From: UBA12158 sp035562735
Lineage (GTDB): Bacteria; Patescibacteriota; Microgenomatia; UBA12405
Assembly: GCA_035562735.1 (NCBI GenBank)
Contig: DATMWB010000025.1
Span: 1 to 49,319, forward strand
Direction: 5' to 3'
DNA: 49,319 bases
Numbering within the stretch: the first letter of the stretch is position 1; every line of letters begins with the position of its first letter. Positions 1 through 8,720 of the stretch are shown here, piece by piece. A program made the translations under genes and the position numbers. The notes beneath the pieces are model-generated. The model worked only from the letters and a program-made list of their open reading frames with translations. It was not told where the DNA came from and did no database searches.

Positions 1-1
1 C

Positions 2-142
2 GACCTAAAAAAATATTTTGAAGAAAATTTAGACAAAGACGAAACTACTCTAAAACTAAATGCTGAAAAAATAATTCGCGCCTACGACCCCTGTATGTCT
101 TGTGCCACCAACTTTCTCAAAATGAAAATTATTCGCTCATAG
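2..142 (+). CDS. [NiFe] hydrogenase large (alpha) subunit, C-terminal fragment
   Basis: Only the last 46 residues lie in the window; the 5' part is cut off by the window edge. The tail holds DPCMSCATN, the C-terminal DPCxxC motif whose two Cys coordinate the Ni-Fe centre in hydrogenase large subunits. The AxDPCxxCAT form followed by a short basic tail fits cytosolic bidirectional group 3 enzymes (group 3b is the type reported from CPR bacteria). The residue after CAT, where the maturation protease normally cuts after His or Arg, is Asn. The last 61 bp overlap, tail to tail, the gene for a maturation protease on the other strand. The group assignment is inference from about 12 residues. Confidence 0.85.
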   Translation, partial: DLKKYFEENLDKDETTLKLNAEKIIRAYDPCMSCATNFLKMKIIRS

Positions 143-480
143 TCCACCTTCTCTTTGTCCATGGGTATCCCAATTATTCTTATCTTCTTGATTTTCCCAA
201 TCTTTTTTAAATACTTTAGCTGAAAACCCAAATCATAATCGTGACCCGTCACTCTTGGTGCCAGCTCCAAACTATCAATATCTCTTTCTGAAAACAAAGT
301 TACCTCCTCAATCCCCATCATTGTATCCAATATACATATCTTTTCTTTACTCAAAAGCGGCAAATCATTATTGGGATCAACAAATTCAAACTCTATATTT
401 TCAATCTTATTTTTTTGGGCAAACTCAATTGCCCCATTATCCCCCTCAACATCAATATTTCCAAAAACATATACCTTCAT
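82..480 (-). CDS. Hydrogenase maturation protease (HybD/HycI-like)
   Basis: This 132-aa protein has the fold and length of the Ni-dependent endopeptidases that cut the C-terminal extension from [NiFe] hydrogenase large subunits. The N-terminal VYVFGNIDVEGDNG matches the GN-x-GD metal-binding motif. ICILDTMMG carries the Asp and RVTGHDYDL the His that complete the nickel site in HybD. The segment IRIIGIPMD is the usual late strand. Its substrate gene converges on it and their 3' ends overlap (82-142). The start ATG lies 8 nt from a TATATT box shared with the divergent gene at 502, so both may be leaderless. The call is strong by motif order and by neighbourhood. Confidence 0.85.
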   Translation of the reverse strand: MKVYVFGNIDVEGDNGAIEFAQKNKIENIEFEFVDPNNDLPLLSKEKICILDTMMGIEEVTLFSERDIDSLELAPRVTGHDYDLGFQLKYLKKIGKIKKIRIIGIPMDKEKVDYERIIFILRKLVAQDIQGS

Positions 481-483
481 AGT

Positions 484-501
484 GTTGTAATATAGTACAA
501 C
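484..501. promoter_or_regulatory. Divergent promoter overlapped by inverted repeat GTTGTA-N6-TACAAC
   Basis: The 21-bp gap between the protease gene (start 480, minus) and the gene at 502 (plus) contains a perfect 6-bp inverted repeat with a 6-nt spacer. Inside it, TATAGT (491-496) is a -10 box 5 nt before the plus-strand ATG, and TATATT read on the minus strand (489-494) is 8 nt before the other ATG. A dimeric repressor bound here would block both genes. No -35 is evident for either direction. Confidence 0.5.
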
Positions 502-1206
502 ATGGATAAAAAAGCTTTACAACTTACCGCCCGCTTTTCTCTCCCTCCAAACTCTATGGGTTACTGTGGTGACAATACTGCTTCCTCCAAGCTGATTAAC
601 TGTGTTATCAAAGGTGAATGTGTTGATATTGAAGCAGAACTTAAAAATTTTATTGTTTTAAACCCCTATCTGAATACTCTTACCAAGATTACCAACAAAG
701 ACAAATATTCTTACCCCCTTCAGGAGGCTTATTGGTTGGGAAACTCTGAACTCAAAAAAGCCCAAATCAGTCACTATTCAATTCTTCTAGAAAATTTTAA
801 GAAGCAAGGTGTCCCAGACTGGTTGTTGTCTGAACTAAAAGAAAAGATTCCAAATACTTTTATCCCCTTTCACCTCTTCCAAGTCCTTCATGTTGGCGTT
901 GGTAAAGCATCTGGCTCAGTTCCCTATAATCTAGAAACTATCAACAACTGTATGGTCCGGTGGGGACAGGTCAAAAAAATCTCCAAAACAAAATTAACCG
1001 TCTCCTTAAATTCACTCGAAGAAATCGATAAAAAATTTAAATTAAAATTAACTACTGCTTCATTTGCATATCACCCTGGCTTTCTTCCCGATATAAAAAT
1101 TGGCGATACTGTTGCAGTTCACTGGCTTCAAGTTGTCAAAATTTTAACTCCAGCGGAAATTAAAAATTTAACTTACTGGACTCAACTTACTCTCAACACC
1201 ATCTAA
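502..1206 (+). CDS. Hydrogenase-locus protein of unknown function, possibly DUF6390
   Basis: This 234-aa soluble protein has no signal peptide or membrane segment. Recognisable stretches are RFSLPPNSMGYCG near the N-terminus, HVGVGKASGSVP and NNCMVRWG in the middle, and VAVHWLQVVKILTPAE near the C-terminus. I tentatively match these to DUF6390, a family I associate with [NiFe] hydrogenase gene clusters; this is from memory and unverified. It is divergent from the maturation protease and shares its promoter, which supports a role in hydrogenase assembly or use. Its 3' end overlaps the convergent transporter gene by 39 bp. Confidence 0.6.
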   Translation: MDKKALQLTARFSLPPNSMGYCGDNTASSKLINCVIKGECVDIEAELKNFIVLNPYLNTLTKITNKDKYSYPLQEAYWLGNSELKKAQISHYSILLENFKKQGVPDWLLSELKEKIPNTFIPFHLFQVLHVGVGKASGSVPYNLETINNCMVRWGQVKKISKTKLTVSLNSLEEIDKKFKLKLTTASFAYHPGFLPDIKIGDTVAVHWLQVVKILTPAEIKNLTYWTQLTLNTI

Positions 1207-2091
1207 TATTGACTTCGTTTCCTCCCTCGACAACATCCAAATGCAAAACACCATGATTGTCGCCTGAGCAACCATTAGTGTATTAAAACTATGAGTCACA
1301 AAGATTGCCGACAAAATGTTAGTCACCAAAGTTGAACCTACTAAAATCGTCATCACCGTTACTGCTGGTGCATATTTTAAAGCTGTATACCAAGTAGTCA
1401 CGTAACCAAAAAGGGTTAGCATCGTTAATACCAACCAAAACCACTGGCTTGTGTTCAAACTTAAAGCCTTACCCAAAGCTACTGGCTCTAAAATCACCGA
1501 CATTACCAATAGCACAATTGCCCCTATCCCCATCCTTGCCGACACCAAAATAACTGGATCAATATTTTTTAAAGCCTTTTTCACAATTATGGTTTCTACT
1601 GCCCAAAACAAAGTTGCCAATAAAATTAAAAACTCGCCTTGGGAAAATTTAAAACCCTTAAAACCACCCACCATTACATTGGCAGCAAAAAGCATTGCTA
1701 CCAAAGCCGCTCTTTTAAAAGAAATTTTTTCTTTTAAGAAAGGTATTGCTAGCATTGCTACCCATATAACTAAAGTTTTATGAATAATTGCCCCATTAAC
1801 TGCTGGCGTCGAAGACAATCCTGTAAAAAACAAATAAAAAGGAATTGAACCACCAATCACCCCCACTAAAAACATTTTTCCCAAATCTTTTTTATTCAAC
1901 TTCAACACTTCCTTCCATTTGCTCCCCAACACTAAAACAGCCATCAATAATATCGCCACTCCACTATTTTTTACAAAAGTAAATACTAGTGGTTGTTTTA
2001 TTGCATGGACTGCAAACTTGTTTACAAAAATTGACACTCCAGAAATAAGCGCTGTCAAAAGTGCCAAATATATACCTTTATTTTTATTCAT
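1168..2091 (-). CDS. DMT-superfamily transporter (EamA type)
   Basis: About 307 aa with ten hydrophobic segments arranged as two EamA repeats, the usual drug/metabolite transporter layout. The first repeat begins GIYLALLTALISG and the second begins GEFLILLATLFWAVETI. The substrate cannot be read from sequence. An in-frame ATG at 2106 would overlap the ferredoxin gene by 13 bp; I prefer the ATG at 2091 (MNKNKG), which leaves 2 bp between the genes. No Shine-Dalgarno sequence supports either start. It is probably co-transcribed with the upstream ferredoxin. Confidence 0.8.
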   Translation of the reverse strand: MNKNKGIYLALLTALISGVSIFVNKFAVHAIKQPLVFTFVKNSGVAILLMAVLVLGSKWKEVLKLNKKDLGKMFLVGVIGGSIPFYLFFTGLSSTPAVNGAIIHKTLVIWVAMLAIPFLKEKISFKRAALVAMLFAANVMVGGFKGFKFSQGEFLILLATLFWAVETIIVKKALKNIDPVILVSARMGIGAIVLLVMSVILEPVALGKALSLNTSQWFWLVLTMLTLFGYVTTWYTALKYAPAVTVMTILVGSTLVTNILSAIFVTHSFNTLMVAQATIMVFCIWMLSREETKSILDGVESKLSPVS

Positions 2092-2093
2092 TT

Positions 2094-2339
2094 TTAAACT
2101 GGCCAAACTTGTGCTCCCGTCTCACTATCAACAATAGTAATCGCCCTAGTTGGACAAGACTGTGCCGCCATCAATACTGTCGCCTCCGCATCCGTACTTC
2201 CTTCTTTTATTATTGCCTTTCTCTCAGCATCCATATCAAAAGTTCCAGGTGCCACCGCCACACAAGTGGTTGCCCCTATACATAAATCTCTAACCACTGT
2301 CACTTTATATTTACCTATTTGTACTGTTGTATTGTCCAT
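2094..2339 (-). CDS. Small ferredoxin with a three-Cys cluster motif
   Basis: This 81-aa protein has the single-cluster ferredoxin pattern VRDLCIGATTCVAVAP, then AQSCPTRAI. In the usual CxxCxxC motif the second Cys is replaced by Ala, leaving three Cys ligands. Related ferredoxins with a substituted second Cys hold a [3Fe-4S] or an alternatively ligated [4Fe-4S] cluster. It lies 43 bp downstream of the acetyl-CoA synthetase/FNR fusion on the same strand, so it is a plausible redox partner of the flavin domain or of the hydrogenase; that partnership is inference. Confidence 0.85.
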   Translation of the reverse strand: MDNTTVQIGKYKVTVVRDLCIGATTCVAVAPGTFDMDAERKAIIKEGSTDAEATVLMAAQSCPTRAITIVDSETGAQVWPV

Positions 2340-2382
2340 ATATTTATATTACCTAATAAATAATTTATAAAAAATAAGATAT

Positions 2383-5238
2383 TTAACGAAATTTTTCAAA
2401 ATATATTCTCTCTTTTAGACATCCTTGTTCCAGTAACAATTTTGAAGATTCCTCCATCATCTCATTTCCACCACAAAGATAAGCACTACACTTGCTAGCA
2501 TCAGCAAAATCTCCCTTAATATAGTCAGTAATATGACCCTTCAAACCAGCCCAATCTTCTGGTGGCTTTGATAGACATATCTTATAACTAAAATTTGGAT
2601 ATTTACTTGCCAAATCATCAAAAATATCCTGCCAAAATATATCCTCTTTATACCTCACTCCAAAATACAACACCACTGGCTTTTGGATTTTTTTATCAAC
2701 CAAAGCGTCCTCAATCATATATCTGATTGGCGCTATCCCACATCCTGTTCCAAAAAATATCACTTGCTCAGAATTATCATCTGCTTTTAGAGTAAAAATC
2801 CCCACTGGCTCCAAAAAGGTAATCTTTTCACCTTCTTTCAAATTTTCAAAAAACTTCGATCCAACCCCTTGAGGGCTAACATCAACCAGAAGCTCAAAAT
2901 GAGTTGGGTTGGGTCGGCTAGCAATCGAATAGTTATTTATTCTCTGTTCATTTACCTTCACACCCACAAACTGACCCGACATTGAATCCATAGCTTCATC
3001 AAGTTCAAAAATAAAGTTATGAAAATGATTTGCCAAAATTTTATGTGAAATCGTCATCGCCGTTCTAAATTTTGGAACCTTAAAAAGTGCTTTTGGTGGT
3101 AGTGTTAACACTGTCTTTGCATCTACTGCCCAAACCTGATCACGAGTAATTATTAGCGGATTAATCTCAATTTCAGCAATATCGGCAGAAGATTCAACTA
3201 ATTTTCCCAAACGCACCATCGTCTCATATAATTTATCTAAGTCATATGGTAAATCACACCTAAACCCTTTAAGCATGGTATAAATCTTTGAATTTTCAAC
3301 CAGCTCTCTAGCTCCTCTAATACTCATTGGCAACAATCTTAAGTTTCTATCAGCAATTAATTCTGCCAACTTACCTCCAGCTCCAAACAACATCACGGGG
3401 CCAAAGTTTGCATCTCTTTTTACTCCTACTATTACCTCTATTCCCTCGTCTACCTGTTTTTGAATTTGAATCCTTGCCCCTTTCTTAACTTCATCACTTA
3501 ATTTTTCTCTCTGCTCACTTATCTTATCCCATGCAATCTTGAGCTCTTCACTGTTCTTTATCTTGGTTATCACCCCGCCGACATCAACCTTGTGAAGTAG
3601 CATGGGTGAAGAAATCTTAAGTACTACTGGCCAACCAAACTGAGTCGCTAATTCCTCTGCTTTTTCAAAGACCTCGACTGACTCGGTGGCTGGTGTAGAA
3701 ATCCCTGCTGCCTTCATCACTTCATTTGATTCAAAGTTGTCCAAGTTTTGTTGATTTTTGTTTCTTGCCGTCAAAATAATATTTCTAACAGTATCAATAT
3801 TTTGTTCAAAAGATAAATTATCCTCATTAGCATTCAAACTCTCCTTCTCTCTCCAGCTCTGCCATCTTCGCATTAAAGCTAAAACATTTATGGCAATTTC
3901 TGGAAATGAAAAAGAGGGTATTTTAAAATCATTTAAAATCTTTTCTCCAACAGCCGCCAAAGAGCCACCAATAAAAGAACATAAAACTGGCTTCGTATAT
4001 TTTGCTGATAAGGTACCAATTATCTCAGCCGTCTTTTCAATTTGGGTCATCAGTTGGGGAGTCAAAATTACTACAACAGCATCAACTGTCTCCTCCTGTA
4101 AACTCACCTCGACTGCTTGTCCAAAACGGTCAGCCAAAGCATCACCCAAAACATCAATTGGATTCAAAAAACTTGCCATTCTTGGCAAAAATGACGCCAA
4201 TTTCTTCTGAGTCTCCTCGCTAAACTGAGCCATTTCCAAACCAACCTCATTAATTGAATCAGTACTTAGTACCGCCGGTCCACCCGCATTAGAAATTATT
4301 GCTACTCTTGGACCCAAAGGAACATTCTCCCATGCCAATGTTCTGGCAACATCAAAAAATACACTTAAATCACTACAACGAATTACCCCTGATTGTTTTA
4401 AGGCCACATCAAGGACACTATCTTCACCAGCAATTGCCCCCGTATGAGAATGCATCGCCGCTGCAGCTGCCTTTGATTTACCAGGTTTCAAAGCAAAGAC
4501 TGGAGTCTTTTTTGAAATATCACTTACAATTGAGACGAATTCATTACCATTAGCCATCGATTCAAGATAAAGTCCTATCGGAGATACCTTTGAAACATTT
4601 GACTCTATATTTTCAATTGCCGGCAATGATGACCAGTAGCTTAAGATATCATTTTCATTTACAACCGCCTTATTACCAATAGTTATAAAATCAGAAAAAC
4701 CTAGCTTTGTACTCTGACACCAATCAAACATGCTAGAAGCAATCGCCCCAGATTGAGAAATTATTCTTAAATTCCCTTTTTCTTTTACTACCTGACCAAA
4801 AGTAATGTTAATCGGTAAATTATTGTTCGCAAAACCAAGACAATTTGGACCCAAAACATTTATTTGATATTTATTTGCTACTTCAACCAACTGAGCTTCC
4901 AACTTTTCTCCCTCACTTCCAATTTCTTTAAATCCAGCCGAAAAAACTAAGGCATTTTTAATTCCTCTTTTTCCAATTTCTTCCAACACCCCATTAACAA
5001 TCGCCGCCGGAATAGCAAAGACGGCTAAGTCGACAACTTCAGGTAAAGCCTCAACATTTGGATAACATTTTAAACCACCAACCTCAGTCTCGTTTGGATT
5101 AACCGGATAAAGCTTCCCTCCAAATCCCGATTCAATAATATTTTTTAAGACAATCGCTCCAACTTTTTCAGCCGAATTTGAAGCTCCAATAACCGCCACT
5201 GATTTTGGAGAAAATAAACCACTCAAGTCTTTAACCAT
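2383..5238 (-). CDS. ADP-forming acetyl-CoA synthetase fused to a ferredoxin-NAD(P) reductase-like domain
   Basis: This is a 951-aa multidomain protein. Residues 1-470 are the alpha part: CoA-binding fold (SVAVIGAS), SQSGAIAS, and the phosphohistidine site SHTGAIAG with H265. Residues about 500-715 are the beta ATP-grasp part (WPVVLKISSPMLLHKVDVGGV spans 536-556). ADP-forming synthetases convert acetyl-CoA, ADP and phosphate into acetate, CoA and ATP. From about residue 724 a flavin reductase domain begins: NNYSIAS (FAD site; the usual Arg of RxYS is Asn), GTGCGIAP at 830-837 (NAD(P) site), LCGGNEMM at 921-928 and a terminal FEKFR. The fused alpha-beta form is common; the added reductase is not a combination I know. 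The reading frame is continuous across the junction. Confidence 0.88.
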   Translation of the reverse strand: MVKDLSGLFSPKSVAVIGASNSAEKVGAIVLKNIIESGFGGKLYPVNPNETEVGGLKCYPNVEALPEVVDLAVFAIPAAIVNGVLEEIGKRGIKNALVFSAGFKEIGSEGEKLEAQLVEVANKYQINVLGPNCLGFANNNLPINITFGQVVKEKGNLRIISQSGAIASSMFDWCQSTKLGFSDFITIGNKAVVNENDILSYWSSLPAIENIESNVSKVSPIGLYLESMANGNEFVSIVSDISKKTPVFALKPGKSKAAAAAMHSHTGAIAGEDSVLDVALKQSGVIRCSDLSVFFDVARTLAWENVPLGPRVAIISNAGGPAVLSTDSINEVGLEMAQFSEETQKKLASFLPRMASFLNPIDVLGDALADRFGQAVEVSLQEETVDAVVVILTPQLMTQIEKTAEIIGTLSAKYTKPVLCSFIGGSLAAVGEKILNDFKIPSFSFPEIAINVLALMRRWQSWREKESLNANEDNLSFEQNIDTVRNIILTARNKNQQNLDNFESNEVMKAAGISTPATESVEVFEKAEELATQFGWPVVLKISSPMLLHKVDVGGVITKIKNSEELKIAWDKISEQREKLSDEVKKGARIQIQKQVDEGIEVIVGVKRDANFGPVMLFGAGGKLAELIADRNLRLLPMSIRGARELVENSKIYTMLKGFRCDLPYDLDKLYETMVRLGKLVESSADIAEIEINPLIITRDQVWAVDAKTVLTLPPKALFKVPKFRTAMTISHKILANHFHNFIFELDEAMDSMSGQFVGVKVNEQRINNYSIASRPNPTHFELLVDVSPQGVGSKFFENLKEGEKITFLEPVGIFTLKADDNSEQVIFFGTGCGIAPIRYMIEDALVDKKIQKPVVLYFGVRYKEDIFWQDIFDDLASKYPNFSYKICLSKPPEDWAGLKGHITDYIKGDFADASKCSAYLCGGNEMMEESSKLLLEQGCLKERIYFEKFR

Positions 5239-5297
5239 ATAAAAAGGCTAACATAAAATTTATTTTTTTACCCTTGGCAATTCAACCGATTTTCCTA

Positions 5298-6056
5298 TTA
5301 GTATGCCGTCCAACCAGAATCTGCGGTTACCACTGTTCCATTAACATAACTGGACTCATCAGAAGCCAAAAATAATGCTACTTGAGCTATTTCCATTGCT
5401 TCCCCCATTCTCGGGTTATTTCTTGACCCAGACATAGCAATTTCCATCCCAAATTTACTTGGATTATCAATCGTCTTGCCGATATTTGTATTTACTCCAC
5501 CGGGAGCAATCGCATTACAGCGTATTCCAAAACCAAAATATTGAAAACCAACGTTTTTTGTCAAACCAATCAGGGCAAATTTTGAAGCAGTATATGCGAC
5601 TCCGGCACGAGAACCTTGCAACCCACCAACAGAAGCAACATTGACAATAACTCCTTTCTTTTTTCCAATAAAAATTGGCAGAGCCTTTCTAATTGCTCTC
5701 ATCGGACCAGTCGTATTTATTGAAATTACTCTTTCCCAAACTTCATCTGTTAGTTCGCCAATTGGAATAAAGTTATCCATAATCCCTGCATTGTTTACCA
5801 ATATATCCAAGGTACCATACGCTTTTAGCGTCAAATCAATCAGATTCTCAATATCCTCTTGTTTGGATACATCAGCAACAAGCTCTATTGCCTTGCCACC
5901 AGCCTCAGTAATTTCTGTCACCACCGCTTTGGCCCCATCAGAGTCAATGTCCGACACCACCACACTCGCCCCTTCCTGAGCATAAAGAATTGCTATTGCT
6001 TTTCCAATTCCACTTGCCCCACCTGTAACTATCGCTACTTTATTTTGTAATTTCAT
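5298..6056 (-). CDS. Short-chain dehydrogenase/reductase (SDR, classical)
   Basis: About 252 aa with all classical SDR motifs: TGGASGIG (nucleotide binding), NNAG, a catalytic Ser in VNVASVGG, and YTASK (catalytic Tyr and Lys). An Asp at the end of the second strand (VVSDID) favours NAD over NADP. The C-terminal GTVVTADSGW is family-typical. The substrate is unknown. I start at the ATG for MKLQNK; a GTG 15 bp upstream (6071) overlaps the stop of the P-type ATPase gene by 4 bp and is a possible coupled start. Same strand as the acetyl-CoA synthetase fusion. Confidence 0.88.
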   Translation of the reverse strand: MKLQNKVAIVTGGASGIGKAIAILYAQEGASVVVSDIDSDGAKAVVTEITEAGGKAIELVADVSKQEDIENLIDLTLKAYGTLDILVNNAGIMDNFIPIGELTDEVWERVISINTTGPMRAIRKALPIFIGKKKGVIVNVASVGGLQGSRAGVAYTASKFALIGLTKNVGFQYFGFGIRCNAIAPGGVNTNIGKTIDNPSKFGMEIAMSGSRNNPRMGEAMEIAQVALFLASDESSYVNGTVVTADSGWTAY

Positions 6057-6067
6057 AAATAAATTTA

Positions 6068-8608
6068 TCACAACACCTTAACTAATTTTAGGCCCTCAAA
6101 CCAAGACAAACTCATTGCAACAATTAATATAGTCAAAAGTAATTCTTCAAAACTAAATGGTTTCAAATAAAATATTTTTGAAAAAAATGGAATATACAAC
6201 ACCACCAGTAAACATAAAATTGTCCACAATAAAACAATCAACAAAGCCCTGTTAGCACTCATCAATATTTGAATGATATTTTTTGTCCATGAAAGATTAA
6301 TAATTATCATCAAAATATTGCCCAATACCATTGCCGTGAAGGCAAATGAACGAGCTTCCATTTCTCCCCTGCCAGTGTTTATCGCCCAAAAATACAAGGC
6401 AAAAGTAACTAGTAAAACTCCAACCCCTTGTAACAAATTTATTAACACCAATCTCCAGTTAAACAATGGCTCATTTAACCTTCTTGGCGGCCTGTTCATT
6501 ATTTCAGAATCTTCCTTTTCAGACTCAAATACAGTCGCGCAGGCTGGATCAATAATCATTTCAAAAAATACAATATGGGCTGGCAATAATACAATTGGAT
6601 AACCAAAAAACAAAGGTAACATAGACATTCCCGCAATTGGCACATGTACTGCCAACAAATAACCCATAGCCCGCCTCAAATTATTATATATTCTGCGTCC
6701 CAAACGAACTGCCTCAACAATCGAGGAAAAATCATCGTTTAAAAGAACCAAATCAGCCGCCTCCCTAGCAACATCAGTCCCCCTCTCGCCCATGGCGATT
6801 CCAATATGAGCCGCCTTCAAGGCGGGAGCATCATTCACTCCATCTCCCGTCATCGCCACAATCTCCCCGTTATTTTTCAGAGAATTAACAATCATTAATT
6901 TTTGTTCTGGTACAATCCGAGCAAAAACATTAACTGTCTTTATTTTTTCTGACAACTCAATCTCACTCATCTTTTCCAGTTCTTCCCCACTAATAAAAAT
7001 ATCTGCATTTTTTATACCAATTTTATTAGCTACATATTGGGCAGTACCCGGATAGTCACCAGTCACAACAATAACTCTCATTCCCGCCATATATGCTTCC
7101 TTTACAGCTCCAAATGCTGATTTCCGAACTGGATCAACAAAGCCATACAAACCCACAAATTCAAACTTAAAATCACTCTGACTAGAAGGCAAAACTTTAT
7201 TTGAAAAGATAGCTTTCGCTCCTCCCAAAACCCTCAATCCTCTATCTGACATTTCCTTTACCCTTTTTAGCAGTTCAAACTTTTCACGTGAATTTAAATG
7301 ACACAATTCAAAAATAGCTTCTGGAGCTCCTTTTGCCGCCACAACATAATTATCCTCACTTGGTGATTTCCAAACATGTGATACAGTCAGCATTTTTTTT
7401 GACAAGGGGTATTCCTTGATTAAATTCCAGCTCTTATGTAAATGCTTTGATTTATCAAGATACAAATCACCAACTCGATTTAATTCTTTTTCAATTGGAT
7501 CAAAAGGATTTACTTGACTTGCCAAAATTCCAAATTCCATCAACTCATGAAACTTTTCAGGTAATCCCATCTCAAAAGAATCTTCAATCTCGTAAAATGA
7601 GTTCTGAGAGAATAAACTTGTTAATTTCATTTGGTTCAAAGTCAAAGTACCTGTTTTATCAGTACACAAAACTGTAGCCGCTCCCAAAGTTTCAATTGCT
7701 GTATTTCGTCTTGTTAAAACTTTTCTCTTTGAAATTCTCCACGCCCCCAATGTCAAAAAAACCACTAATACAATCGGAAATTCCTCAGGTAATATTGCCA
7801 TCGCCAAGGTTAAACCTGCTAGCAATCCCGTCACAAAAGTCCCCTTGGCAATTACATAATACAAAACTACTAAAACACACAAAAAAACACCTATAATTGC
7901 CACGTAACGAACAATTTTAGCTGTCTCCTTGTGTAACAAGGTATCCTCGTCTTTTATCAGGCTCAAACTCTTTCCAATTTTTCCAATTTCACTTGACACC
8001 CCTGTCGACAACACTTTTGCCACTCCATGTCCTCCCACCACCAAAGAACCGGAATAGATAAAAGGCAAATCATCTCCCCCTGGCTTTGCCTGTTTCATAT
8101 CTTCAGTTCCAAAAACTTTTCGCACTGGCACTGATTCTCCGGTTAGCAAAGATTCATCAACTGAAAGATTTTCACATGACAAAAGCACTGCATCAGCTGG
8201 CACTCTATCACCTTCACCAACTACCATAATATCTCCACAAACAACCTCTCGACCAGCTATCCTAATTTGTTTTCCCTCTCTTATAACCAACGCTCTAGGA
8301 CTCGACAATTTTTTTAAGGCTTCAAGAGTTTTTTCTGTTTTTCTTTCCTGATAAAAGGTAATTCCAGTGATAAAAAAAACCGAACACAACAGTATAATGG
8401 CATCCTTTGCCTCACCCATGAATAGATATATACCCCCACAGACAATAAGTAAAATTAACATTGGTTCAGACAATACTCGCCAAAGCAACTTAAAAAAACT
8501 ATCTTTGCTTTGGGGTTCTAATTCATTAAAACCATCTCTCTCTAGTATTTTTTTGACTTCTTCGTTTGAAAGTCCCGAAATCTTCTTTAAATCAAAAGCA
8601 CTATCCAT
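6068..8608 (-). CDS. P-type cation-transporting ATPase (P2-like)
   Basis: About 846 aa with the full P-type plan: N-terminal cation-ATPase domain, actuator loop with LLTGES, ion-site helix with PEEFP (near residue 275), phosphorylation motif CTDKTGTLT (Asp near 317), hinge GDGVNDAPAL and about ten membrane segments. It resembles the Ca2+/Mn2+-type branch; PEEFP replaces the PEGLP of Ca2+ pumps, so the ion remains uncertain. Two ATGs lie in tandem at 8611 and 8608; TATCAT sits 6 nt before the second, suggesting a leaderless start there. Intact and full length. Confidence 0.9.
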   Translation of the reverse strand: MDSAFDLKKISGLSNEEVKKILERDGFNELEPQSKDSFFKLLWRVLSEPMLILLIVCGGIYLFMGEAKDAIILLCSVFFITGITFYQERKTEKTLEALKKLSSPRALVIREGKQIRIAGREVVCGDIMVVGEGDRVPADAVLLSCENLSVDESLLTGESVPVRKVFGTEDMKQAKPGGDDLPFIYSGSLVVGGHGVAKVLSTGVSSEIGKIGKSLSLIKDEDTLLHKETAKIVRYVAIIGVFLCVLVVLYYVIAKGTFVTGLLAGLTLAMAILPEEFPIVLVVFLTLGAWRISKRKVLTRRNTAIETLGAATVLCTDKTGTLTLNQMKLTSLFSQNSFYEIEDSFEMGLPEKFHELMEFGILASQVNPFDPIEKELNRVGDLYLDKSKHLHKSWNLIKEYPLSKKMLTVSHVWKSPSEDNYVVAAKGAPEAIFELCHLNSREKFELLKRVKEMSDRGLRVLGGAKAIFSNKVLPSSQSDFKFEFVGLYGFVDPVRKSAFGAVKEAYMAGMRVIVVTGDYPGTAQYVANKIGIKNADIFISGEELEKMSEIELSEKIKTVNVFARIVPEQKLMIVNSLKNNGEIVAMTGDGVNDAPALKAAHIGIAMGERGTDVAREAADLVLLNDDFSSIVEAVRLGRRIYNNLRRAMGYLLAVHVPIAGMSMLPLFFGYPIVLLPAHIVFFEMIIDPACATVFESEKEDSEIMNRPPRRLNEPLFNWRLVLINLLQGVGVLLVTFALYFWAINTGRGEMEARSFAFTAMVLGNILMIIINLSWTKNIIQILMSANRALLIVLLWTILCLLVVLYIPFFSKIFYLKPFSFEELLLTILIVAMSLSWFEGLKLVKVL

Positions 8609-8677
8609 CATTAGATGATATCAAAATGAGCACCACTACAAAAAATCAAACTCTAAAACAAAGGTTTTTGATACCTT

Positions 8678-8707
8678 TTAACAAATATGATTTACTTTAT
8701 ATATAAT
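8678..8707 (+). promoter_or_regulatory. Promoter TTAACA-N18-TATAAT
   Basis: TTAACA (8678-8683) and a perfect TATAAT (8702-8707) precede the TTG start at 8721. There is no Shine-Dalgarno sequence, and the predicted transcript would have a leader of about 5-7 nt. Confidence 0.5.
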
Positions 8708-8720
8708 CTCTAAACTAAAA

